A model generated the notes under the pieces. It was given only the letters and a program-made list of their open reading frames with translations. It had not been told where the DNA came from and made no database searches. Below are positions 1-6,768 of a stretch of 15,603 nt of DNA, piece after piece. This DNA comes from DALYLB01 sp046154695 (GTDB lineage: Bacteria > Acidobacteriota > Blastocatellia > RBC074), in NCBI GenBank assembly GCA_046154695.1, contig JBJXFI010000208.1, positions 1-15,603 of the forward strand, given 5' to 3'. The translations under genes were made by a program, and so were the position numbers. Every line of letters begins with the position of its first letter. Within the stretch, counting starts at the first letter, position 1.

Positions 1-13
1 CCCCCCCCCCCCC
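1..13. other. Run of 13 C at the window edge
   Basis: The window opens with thirteen consecutive C. Nothing else in the window is like it. It may be a genuine homopolymer, but a C run at a sequence edge also fits an assembly artefact, because poly-G read tails appear as poly-C on the opposite strand. No function is inferred. Confidence 0.5.
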
Positions 14-94
14 GGCTACCATCCATCGCCCCTATCGGGGCTCTTGTGTCCCACTTTTAATCACACCCGAATTCCATCCGATGTCGGGGAATTA

Positions 95-123
95 TTGACA
101 GTGATCAGGTCCGAGCCTAGACT
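95..123 (+). promoter_or_regulatory. Sigma-70-like promoter for the TonB receptor gene
   Basis: A perfect -35 hexamer TTGACA (95-100) is followed by a 17-base spacer and a -10-like hexamer TAGACT (118-123; four of six consensus positions). Spacing is optimal. Transcription would begin near 130 and give a leader of about 180 nt before the ATG at 309. It is the best promoter match in the 308-base region upstream of the first gene, which otherwise shows no coding sequence. Predicted from sequence only. Confidence 0.5.
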
Positions 124-218
124 CTCCCCGCCTTAAGCGATTCATCATATTTCGCGCCTTACTCTAAGTGTGACATACCAGCTTGTGTAAAGATGACGGA
201 GGGGTCGTCCGATTGAGA

Positions 219-236
219 CCGGCCGGGAGCGGCCGG
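219..236 (+). other. Leader hairpin with GGAG loop
   Basis: CCGGCCG (219-225) and CGGCCGG (230-236) form a perfect 7-bp GC-only stem closed by the tetraloop GGAG. It sits in the predicted 5' leader, about 70 nt upstream of the start codon, so it could affect mRNA stability or display a GGA motif to an RNA-binding protein. There is no T tract, so it is not an obvious terminator. Confidence 0.35.
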
Positions 237-295
237 AAGTTTCGATAACGATCGCACTCGATCATTTACCGCGCCTGACGCAATAGATTGCAGTC

Positions 296-302
296 AAGGA
301 GG
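296..302 (+). promoter_or_regulatory. Strong Shine-Dalgarno fixing the start at 309
   Basis: AAGGAGG lies 6 nt before ATG 309. This argues against the in-frame TTG at 288, which is upstream of the Shine-Dalgarno and would put seven residues in front of a clean signal peptide. Confidence 0.85.
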
Positions 303-308
303 TCCACC

Positions 309-3300
309 ATGTTGCATTCGGCTACGCGTATGATGTTGCTTCCCATTTTGTTGGCGGCGCTCGCCGGCGCCGCGTTCGCGCAATCCACCAGCGGCGGCAT
401 TCGCGGCACGGTCTCCGATCCGACCGGCGCTGTTGTGTCCGGCGCCGCCGTCATCGTCAAACACATCGCCACCAACGTCGAGCGGCGGCTGACGACCACG
501 ACCGAGGGGACGTTCAGCGCCGTCAACCTGCAGCCCGGCGAGTATGAAGTCCGCGCCGAGGCCTCGGGGTTTCAGAAACAGATCAAACGGGTGAGCCTGC
601 TGACCGGCGCCAACGTCGAAGAGAATTTCGAGATGAGCATCGGCGCCAGCACCGAGACCGTCGTGATCACGTCGGATGTGGCGCAGGTCAACACGACCGA
701 TTTCAAGGTGGACGGCGTGATCACGCGCGAGCGGATCGAGAACCTGCCGCTCAACGGCCGCAGCTTCCTCTCGCTCGCAGCGCTGGAACCGGGCGTGGAT
801 GTGGCCTTCGATCCGAATCCCGGCGCGGGCGGGCCGAACAACTATTTCCGCGTCTCGATCGCCGGCAGCACGCAATCGCTGACCCGCATCTCGATTGACG
901 GCGCCAACGTCAACGATCGCATCACCGGCGGCACAGCCCAGAACTTTTCGCAGGAGACGGTGCAGGAGTTTCAGATCTCGACCTTCAACTTCGATCTGTC
1001 GGTGGGCAACACCTCGTCGGGCGCGGTCAACATCGTGTCGCGCACGGGCGGCAATCAATTCCACGGAAGCGGATTTTACTTTTACCGTGATCACAACATC
1101 GCGGCCTTTCCCGCGCTCCGGCGCCCGAACGATCCGGCCGCGTTCAATCCCGGCTACAACAATCCCGATCTGCGCAAGCGGCTGGAAGACCCCTTCTTCG
1201 TTCGGCGCAACACGGGCATCAACGTGGGCGGCCCGATCAAAAAAGACAAGCTCTTCTTCTTCTCCAATTTCGAGTACACCAACCAGGTTGGCGCGCAAAC
1301 GATCAGCTTCGTCAATCCGATCTACGCTGGATTCAGCCACGTCGGGCAATTGCCTTTCCGCGGCAAACTGTTCAACACCCGGGTCGATTACAAATTGAAC
1401 AACAAGCACAGCGTCTATGTGCGGTATAGCCAGGACCGCAACACGAACCTGGCGGGAGGGGCCAACCTGGAATCGACCTGGACCTCCAGCCGCAACTACG
1501 CCGATCAGTCGAACCTGGGGGTGACGAGCGTTCTGCGGCCGACGCTGGTGAACGAATTCCGTTTCTCGTATTCGTTTTACAGCAATCAGCTTCGGCCGCC
1601 CGACACGACGGAATGCAACAACCCGCTCTACTGTTTCAATCTGAACGGGCCGCGCATCGGCGGATTCGGCCTGACGCTGGGGAACGACAACAACGTCACC
1701 CAGCACCGCCTGCTGCGCACCTATCAATTCAATGAAAATCTGTACTGGCAAAAGGGGAGCCACCGCATCCGTTTCGGCGGCAACTGGGAGCACCTGTACG
1801 GCCACGGCAGTTGGGCACGCATCTATCAGGGAATGTTCAACCTGTTCAGCCCGGACACGTTGTTGACGCAGAACACGGCGTTGTACGCGGCGCTGCCCGC
1901 CAGTTTGCGGACGACGACGGCCGGCTTGCCGACCTTTGCCGATATTTTGAAGCTGCCGGTTACCGGCAATATCTCGATCAGCGTGGGGGATGCCAGGCAG
2001 CCGCCGGCCTATCGGGGCAAGGAGGCCGCGCGCAACGACGCGTACCGGCTCTATTTCCAGGATACCTGGCAGATGCGGCCCAAATTCAGCTTCAGCTATG
2101 GAATGGCGTGGTCATTCGACGACAACATCATCAGCCACGACCTGGACAAGCCCGAGTGGCTGCGCCCCGTGCTGGGCGGGCCGAACGCGGATTTACGGCC
2201 GACTCGGTACGATTACAACAATTTCCAGCCCTCCATCGGCTATGCGTGGTCGATCGGCAAGGACAACAAGACCGTCATTCGCGGGGGAACGGGGATTTAT
2301 CACGCCTCGCCCAATTCGTTTTACACGCGGCTGGGCGAGCGCGGTTTTCTGGGTCCGCGGGGGAACGGCCTGGTTCCGTTCAATTCGGCGCAGGTCGTCA
2401 ATCCATTCGCGGGACAGACCGCGCCCGGGGTTCCCGCGCAGCCGGCGACGCTGAACTTCACGCAGCCGACCACCTTTACGGGGCAGCATGCGATGAACCA
2501 GATTCCGATTTTGCGCAACGACCTGCTGGCGCTTTGGGGAACGGGAACGGACCTCTCGATTCGCGGCATCGAGGTCACCAAGCAGGCGCTGGGCGCGGCG
2601 GGCGAGGGCATCTTCATGAGCGACCTCACCACCGGTTACACGTTTCATGTGACGGCCGGGATGCAGCGCGAGGTGGCCCGGAACATGATCCTGACGGCGG
2701 ATTTCGTGATGCGGCGCGCCGTTCATTTCGGCGGCACCGAGGCGGGATTCGGCGTGGACGTCAACCGGTTCCTGCGGCCCCGCGTAATCTCGACCGATCC
2801 CGTGACCCAGGCCGTGACGTTCGCGCAGAATCCGGTCATTCCCGTCTGCACCAGCGCCGCCCAGTTGAACACGCCCAAATTCCCCTGTTCGTCCAGCCTG
2901 ATTCTGGGGTACTGGTCGGGCATCAACACCCGCTATACCGGCCTGCTGATGAAGCTCGACAAGCGGTACGCGAGCGGCTGGCAGTTCACCGGATCATACG
3001 CGTTCTCGCGCTACACGAACAACGTGAATGTCGGCGTCAACGGCGTAAGCATGGACAACCTGTACGAAACGCGCGGGATTGCCGGCAACGACATTCCGCA
3101 CCGTTTCACCTTCAGCGGTTTCTATGAGATTCCGAAATATGGAGGAGAAAACCGGTTGCTGCGCGGGCTGTTCAACAGTTGGCAGGTCGGGCTGATTTCG
3201 GATATGCGAAGCAGGCCCGCGCTCAATCCGAACATGGGGCTGGATATCGATGGCGACGGCATTTCGCGCTATACGCTGCCGGGCATTCCATGGAACGGAT

Positions 3301-3773
3301 TCGGGCGCGGAATCAGCGCCGGGCAGATCCGCGACGCCGTGGCCAAACATAACGCCGATGTGATCGCGCGGGCCAAGCCGGTCCCCGCCACCGCCACCGC
3401 CGCGCAGATCGCGCAATGCACGGTCTTTGTGGATGGCCAGCGGATGTGCGGCGCGCGCACCCCGCAAAATCAGGTGATCCCGCTGATCAGGCTGCCGGAT
3501 AATTTCAGCAACGGCGACCCGTTCTTTTCACAGGATGTCCGGCTGACGCGGATCGTCACGATTCGCGAGAAAGTCCGCATTTCGTTGATCGCCGAGGCGT
3601 TCAACATCTTCAATATCGCGAACCTCACCGGCTATGGCAGCGGTCTGAATGCGCTGGCGGCGCCGAACCAGGTGCAGCAATTGACCTTCGGGCAGCCGAG
3701 CAACCGGGTCAATCAAATCTTCGGCACGGGAGGCCCGCGCGCGGTTCAGTTCGCGGCGCGCATCACGTACTGA
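309..3773 (+). CDS. Oar-like TonB-dependent outer-membrane receptor with carboxypeptidase-regulatory N-domain
   Basis: Predicted 1,154-residue outer-membrane beta-barrel transporter or receptor. Residues 1-25 form a Sec signal peptide (MLHSATRMMLLP..., hydrophobic core, cleavage after AFA or AFAQ). Residues about 27-112 are a carboxypeptidase-regulatory-like (CarboxypepD_reg) beta-sandwich (GGIRGTVSDPTGAVVSGA, GEYEVRAEASGF). ETVVI at 116-120 resembles a TonB box. The plug covers about 127-245, with LPLNGR at 146-151 and SGAVNIVSRTGGNQFHG at its end. The rest, about 250-1154, has the alternating aromatic/polar pattern of a large barrel and ends in a typical C-terminal strand (VQFAARITY). Size and layout match the Oar-like receptors that are greatly expanded in Acidobacteriota, where they are linked to uptake of sugars, peptides or other large substrates. 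The substrate cannot be read from this sequence, and no SusD-like partner is present in the window. The start is supported by AAGGAGG at 296-302. The frame is intact. Confidence 0.93.
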   Translation: MLHSATRMMLLPILLAALAGAAFAQSTSGGIRGTVSDPTGAVVSGAAVIVKHIATNVERRLTTTTEGTFSAVNLQPGEYEVRAEASGFQKQIKRVSLLTGANVEENFEMSIGASTETVVITSDVAQVNTTDFKVDGVITRERIENLPLNGRSFLSLAALEPGVDVAFDPNPGAGGPNNYFRVSIAGSTQSLTRISIDGANVNDRITGGTAQNFSQETVQEFQISTFNFDLSVGNTSSGAVNIVSRTGGNQFHGSGFYFYRDHNIAAFPALRRPNDPAAFNPGYNNPDLRKRLEDPFFVRRNTGINVGGPIKKDKLFFFSNFEYTNQVGAQTISFVNPIYAGFSHVGQLPFRGKLFNTRVDYKLNNKHSVYVRYSQDRNTNLAGGANLESTWTSSRNYADQSNLGVTSVLRPTLVNEFRFSYSFYSNQLRPPDTTECNNPLYCFNLNGPRIGGFGLTLGNDNNVTQHRLLRTYQFNENLYWQKGSHRIRFGGNWEHLYGHGSWARIYQGMFNLFSPDTLLTQNTALYAALPASLRTTTAGLPTFADILKLPVTGNISISVGDARQPPAYRGKEAARNDAYRLYFQDTWQMRPKFSFSYGMAWSFDDNIISHDLDKPEWLRPVLGGPNADLRPTRYDYNNFQPSIGYAWSIGKDNKTVIRGGTGIYHASPNSFYTRLGERGFLGPRGNGLVPFNSAQVVNPFAGQTAPGVPAQPATLNFTQPTTFTGQHAMNQIPILRNDLLALWGTGTDLSIRGIEVTKQALGAAGEGIFMSDLTTGYTFHVTAGMQREVARNMILTADFVMRRAVHFGGTEAGFGVDVNRFLRPRVISTDPVTQAVTFAQNPVIPVCTSAAQLNTPKFPCSSSLILGYWSGINTRYTGLLMKLDKRYASGWQFTGSYAFSRYTNNVNVGVNGVSMDNLYETRGIAGNDIPHRFTFSGFYEIPKYGGENRLLRGLFNSWQVGLISDMRSRPALNPNMGLDIDGDGISRYTLPGIPWNGFGRGISAGQIRDAVAKHNADVIARAKPVPATATAAQIAQCTVFVDGQRMCGARTPQNQVIPLIRLPDNFSNGDPFFSQDVRLTRIVTIREKVRISLIAEAFNIFNIANLTGYGSGLNALAAPNQVQQLTFGQPSNRVNQIFGTGGPRAVQFAARITY

Positions 3774-3837
3774 TTTCGGGATTACTGCGGTTTTCACTTG
3801 CGTGCGACCCGATTCGCCATCGAGAAGAGGAGGGAAA

Positions 3838-3917
3838 ACGGAACAGACGGAAATAACGGAACAAACGGAGCCCCGGATTGTCTGGTTTCGTCGATTCCGT
3901 TATTTCCGTCTGTTCCG
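3838..3917. repeat. Palindromic intergenic repeat with 9-bp internal period
   Basis: The arms at 3839-3861 and 3895-3917 are perfect reverse complements over 23 bases, with a 33-base loop. The left arm runs into a 9-bp tandem series: ACGGAACAG, ACGGAAATA, ACGGAACAA, ACGGAGCCC (3838-3873), so translation would give repeated T-E-x on one strand and R-Y-F-R-L-F-R on the other. It lies between the receptor and hydrolase genes. No T tract follows, so it is unlike a simple terminator. The form suggests a REP/MITE-type intergenic palindrome. It is too regular to be a real protein, although it is open in several frames. Confidence 0.75.
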
Positions 3918-3969
3918 CTATCCCCTTCTGAATCCCGCAGCTGGGGCGCGTGCATATGCAAGCGGCTAT

Positions 3970-3976
3970 AAGGAGG
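3970..3976 (+). promoter_or_regulatory. Shine-Dalgarno selecting a TTG start at 3983
   Basis: AAGGAGG is placed 6 nt before TTG 3983. In-frame upstream candidates (GTG 3950, ATG 3956) lie before this site and would add charged residues (IRRR) ahead of the signal peptide. The same AAGGAGG with 6-nt spacing precedes the receptor start. Confidence 0.7.
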
Positions 3977-3982
3977 AGAAGT

Positions 3983-5017
3983 TTGCTTACCAGCGGATCA
4001 GTCGTAAAGTTCATCGTCAGTCTGGCGTGCGCGGCCGCGATGGGCGGCGTGGCAGGCGCGCAGCCTCCCGCGCCGCGCCCGGCCGATCCGGCCCGGCTCG
4101 GACCGATGCCGGCGGCGCAGTTCAAGGCGCCCGACAATATCGATTTCCGCACGGCCGGCATCGTGAGCGAGGGCGTGCGGCTGCACGCGGAGCTCTTCTC
4201 GCTCAAGTCGCTCGCGGGCAAGCCGCTGCCGACGATCATACAGGCGCATGGCTGGGGTGGCGTCGCCGCCAACCTGCGGCGCGATGCGATCGAGATCGCC
4301 GGCGCGGGCTATCTGGTCATCACCTTCGATTATCGCGGGTGGGGCGAAAGCGACGCGCGTCTCGTGCTGACCAAACCGTCGCCTGTCAAACCGATTTCCG
4401 GGCAGAATCAAAAGTTCACCGCCGAACTTATGGAAGTGCGGGAATACGTCGATCCGATGGAGCAGGTGACCGACTGGTTCAACGTCATCAATTGGGGGGC
4501 GGGCGAGCCGGCGGTGGACAAGGACCGCATCGGCCTGCGCGGATCGAGCTTCTCGGGCGGCCATGTCGTTTATGTCGCGGCGCGCGAGCCGCGCGTCAAA
4601 GCGCTCGTTTCGCAGGTCGCGTCGCTGGATGGACGCTGGGTCGGCGCCGACAAGCCGCAAATGGATCTGACCCGGGATGAAGCGACCAAACGCGCCCACG
4701 GCGAGCCTTATCCGGCGCCGCGGGCGGTGACGGTCGGGCGCCTGATCGGCGCTCCCATCCGCGAGAAATTCCTGCGGTTCGCGCCGGTGGAGGACGCCGC
4801 GGGCATGACGGAGACGGCGGCGCTGTTCATCGTCGCCGAGAAGGAGGAGCTGTTCGACAACAAGGACCACGCGAAGCTCGCCTACGATCGCATGCCCGGA
4901 GCGAAGAAGAAGTACGTCTCCATTCCCAATATCACGCATTACGGAATCTATTTTGAATCGCGCGCCCAGGCGATCAGGCTCGCGGTGGATTGGTTCGATC
5001 AGCATTTGAAAAAGTAG
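3983..5017 (+). CDS. Secreted alpha/beta hydrolase (S15/CocE-like nucleophile motif)
   Basis: Predicted 344-residue hydrolase starting at TTG. Residues 1-26 look like a signal peptide (VVKFIVSLACAAAMGGVAGAQ, cleavage after AGA), so it probably acts in the periplasm or outside the cell. The alpha/beta-hydrolase core runs from about 55 to 344. Visible motifs: oxyanion-hole HGWGG (89-93), FDYRGWGESD (115-124), the nucleophile elbow GSSFSGG (187-193), an acid candidate in EKEELFDN (286-293), and a catalytic His candidate in ITHYGIY (317-323). The elbow is G-x-S-x-x-G, as in cocaine esterase and X-Pro dipeptidyl peptidases, rather than G-x-S-x-G, so S189 is the likely nucleophile. The substrate is unknown; an ester or acyl-peptide hydrolase is reasonable. 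The gene is 65 nt upstream of a short-chain fatty acid transporter gene, and the pair may be co-transcribed. Confidence is high for the fold and low for the reaction. Confidence 0.88.
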   Translation: MLTSGSVVKFIVSLACAAAMGGVAGAQPPAPRPADPARLGPMPAAQFKAPDNIDFRTAGIVSEGVRLHAELFSLKSLAGKPLPTIIQAHGWGGVAANLRRDAIEIAGAGYLVITFDYRGWGESDARLVLTKPSPVKPISGQNQKFTAELMEVREYVDPMEQVTDWFNVINWGAGEPAVDKDRIGLRGSSFSGGHVVYVAAREPRVKALVSQVASLDGRWVGADKPQMDLTRDEATKRAHGEPYPAPRAVTVGRLIGAPIREKFLRFAPVEDAAGMTETAALFIVAEKEELFDNKDHAKLAYDRMPGAKKKYVSIPNITHYGIYFESRAQAIRLAVDWFDQHLKK

Positions 5018-5082
5018 CTGTTTGGCCGGCCCTCCCTGTTGGAAGACGAAGACGGGAGACGAAGAAAAGAAAGGCTGCCTTT

Positions 5083-6438
5083 TTGGGGAAAAACTGGATT
5101 GAGACCTTTTCGCGGCTGATCGAACGGCTCGTGCCCGACGCGATCACGACCTCCACCATCCTGCTGGTCGTTGTTTCGATCCTCTCGCTATTGATCGGCA
5201 ACTCCGTCGAGGCGACCATCGATGCCTATTACAAAGGGCTTTGGATGCTGTTGGCCTTCACGATGCAGATGACGCTGATCCTGGTGCTCAGCCTGATCCT
5301 GGCCGCGACAAACGCGTTCAGGAAGACGGTGCGGTGGCTTTCGCGCCTGCCGAAGACCACGGTGCAGGTCGTGGCGCTTGCGGTGCTGAGCGCCGCGTTC
5401 GTCTCCTATCTCAACTGGGGGTTGGGGCTCGCCCTCGGCCCGATGATCGCGATCCATTTTTGCAAGGAGGCGGAGCGAAAGGGCATCCGCGTGGATTTCC
5501 TGTTTATGCTGGCGATCCTCGGGGGAGCCGGGTCTGTCTGGCAGTTCGGATTTTCCGCCAGCGCGCCGTTGTTGATGGCGACGCCGGGGCATTTCCTTCA
5601 GGATACGACGGGACTCATGACGCTGCGGTCGACGATCTGGTCGCCGGCCGCGATCATCCTCGTCATCGCGTTCATTCTGGCGGTCATCGTCGCGGGTTGT
5701 CTGTTTATGCCCAGGGCGACGCGGCCGATTTCCGAGTTCCCTGAGTCCGACAAACTCGGCGAGGCCGCCGCCTCGGATGCCGCGCCCGCCGAGACCGTCC
5801 CCGTGGCGCCCAGCGTTGCGCAAAGACTGGAGCGAAGCCCGATCGTCGTGGCGGTCATGTGTTTTGCGCTGCTCTGCTGGCTCTATTCCCATTTCTTCAC
5901 GAAGAAGCTGAGCCTCGACATCAACTCGCTCAACACGATCTTCCTGCTCTTTTGCCTGTTGTTCCACTGGAACGTGCTGCGGTTCACGAACGCGCTGCGG
6001 GAAGCCATCGTGTCGTGCTGGCCGATTGTCGTGATGTATCACCTGTACGCGGGCGTGGCCGGTCTGATTCAATTCACCCCGGTCGGCGATTTTCTGGCCG
6101 GCCTCGTCAATCCCATCTCGACGAGATACTCGTTTCCTTTTTTGACGGCGGCGATCAGCACCGTGGTCGCGGTCTTCATTCCGACCAGCGGAGGGCAATG
6201 GCTGATTCAGGGCTTTGTGACCGTCAAGGCGGCGGAGGCCGTCGGCCTGACCGCGCAGCGAGGATTGCTGGCCCTGAGCGTGGGCGATCACATGGGCAAT
6301 CTGATCTCGCCATTCTGGGCCGTGGTGGGAGCGGGAATCGCCCGCGTCGATTTTCGATTGTTCTTTGGCTATCGCCTGATCTTCGCGGCCATCTGGTTCG
6401 TGCTCGGTGTGGCGGCATTCACGTTTCTGCCCTGCTGA
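5083..6438 (+). CDS. atoE: AtoE-family short-chain fatty acid transporter
   Basis: Predicted 451-residue integral inner-membrane protein (E. coli AtoE is about 440). It has many hydrophobic segments, for example about 23-39, 53-75, 95-120, 140-165, 188-208, 254-270, 282-298, 308-330, 351-368 and 425-450. Family landmarks shared with AtoE are visible: LNWGLGLALGP (110-120), SASAPLLMATPGH (158-170), PTSGGQWLIQG (367-377) and GDHMGNLISPFWA (401-413). The family is linked to uptake of short-chain acids such as acetoacetate or butyrate. I place the start at TTG 5083, preceded by AAAGG at 5070-5074 (8-nt spacing). The longer in-frame start at 4990 overlaps the hydrolase gene and adds an Arg/Lys-rich stretch absent from AtoE. 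A hydrophilic loop at 211-250 is rich in Ala, Pro and Glu. No ato thiolase or CoA-transferase genes are adjacent, so the substrate is not confirmed by context. Confidence 0.9.
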   Translation: MGKNWIETFSRLIERLVPDAITTSTILLVVVSILSLLIGNSVEATIDAYYKGLWMLLAFTMQMTLILVLSLILAATNAFRKTVRWLSRLPKTTVQVVALAVLSAAFVSYLNWGLGLALGPMIAIHFCKEAERKGIRVDFLFMLAILGGAGSVWQFGFSASAPLLMATPGHFLQDTTGLMTLRSTIWSPAAIILVIAFILAVIVAGCLFMPRATRPISEFPESDKLGEAAASDAAPAETVPVAPSVAQRLERSPIVVAVMCFALLCWLYSHFFTKKLSLDINSLNTIFLLFCLLFHWNVLRFTNALREAIVSCWPIVVMYHLYAGVAGLIQFTPVGDFLAGLVNPISTRYSFPFLTAAISTVVAVFIPTSGGQWLIQGFVTVKAAEAVGLTAQRGLLALSVGDHMGNLISPFWAVVGAGIARVDFRLFFGYRLIFAAIWFVLGVAAFTFLPC

Positions 6439-6498
6439 ATCGGGGTTCCGCTTTTCCCGCAATTCTTCCTCTTTGTTCTCGTGGCCTCCCTATCGCTC

Positions 6499-6708
6499 AG
6501 AGGGTGTTTTGAAATTAAATTTTTATAGCCTGCGAAGCAGGCGACAGCATAAAGCCTGGGGCGGAAGCCCAGGACCGCATCTATCGCCCGTTTCACGGGC
6601 TTGAAAACCGTTTTTACCGACCCTGGGGTTCCGGCTTCGCCTTCACCCCAGGCTATACGCTGCCACCCGCTTCGCGGGTTGAGGCAATAGAATTTCAATA
6701 AACCCTCT
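6499..6708. mobile_element. 210-bp MITE/REP-like palindromic element
   Basis: Terminal inverted repeats at 6499-6516 and 6691-6708 match at 16 of 18 positions (AGAGGGTGTTTTGAAATT against AGAGGGTTTATTGAAATT). Inside is a set of small stems, mostly with GAA or TTC triloops: 6528-6542 (GCCTGC/GCAGGC), 6586-6600 (GCCCGT/ACGGGC), 6633-6641 (GGC/GCC) and 6665-6679 (ACCCGC/GCGGGT). Two further stems are built on CCTGGGG-type words: 6555-6573 and 6622-6652 (CCTGGGGT/ACCCCAGG). The halves are also roughly complementary to each other, so the whole can fold back on itself. No transposase is encoded, so mobility would need a factor from elsewhere. No target-site duplication is apparent. It fills most of the 330-base gap between the atoE-like gene and the LOR/SDH gene; the remainder shows nothing further. 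Confidence 0.7.
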
Positions 6709-6768
6709 AAACTTAATGCCATTGGCCTGAAGGCGGAACTCCGAACATTTTCCGCGGAGGAAAACATC

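Noticed and set aside
28..41. GCCCC-TATC-GGGGC hairpin near the left edge as a terminator
   Set aside because: The stem is only 5 bp, there is no T tract directly after it, and no upstream gene is visible.
294..1805. 503-codon minus-strand open frame under the TonB receptor
   Set aside because: Shadow of the receptor gene; Arg/Val/Ala-rich composition with no motif.
1811..3127. 438-codon plus-strand frame in another phase inside the receptor gene
   Set aside because: It overlaps the beta-barrel coding frame, has low-complexity Arg/Gly-rich translation and no plausible start signal.
3802..4680. Plus-strand frame reading through the 9-bp repeat (TEQTEITEQTEP) into the hydrolase in another phase
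   Set aside because: The start lies in the palindromic repeat and the rest is out of frame with a clear hydrolase. Spurious.
4990..5082. Longer N-terminus for the AtoE-type transporter from TTG 4990
   Set aside because: It would overlap the hydrolase end and add a basic, low-complexity stretch (GRRRRETKKRK) before the conserved start. TTG 5083 with AAAGG gives the family length.
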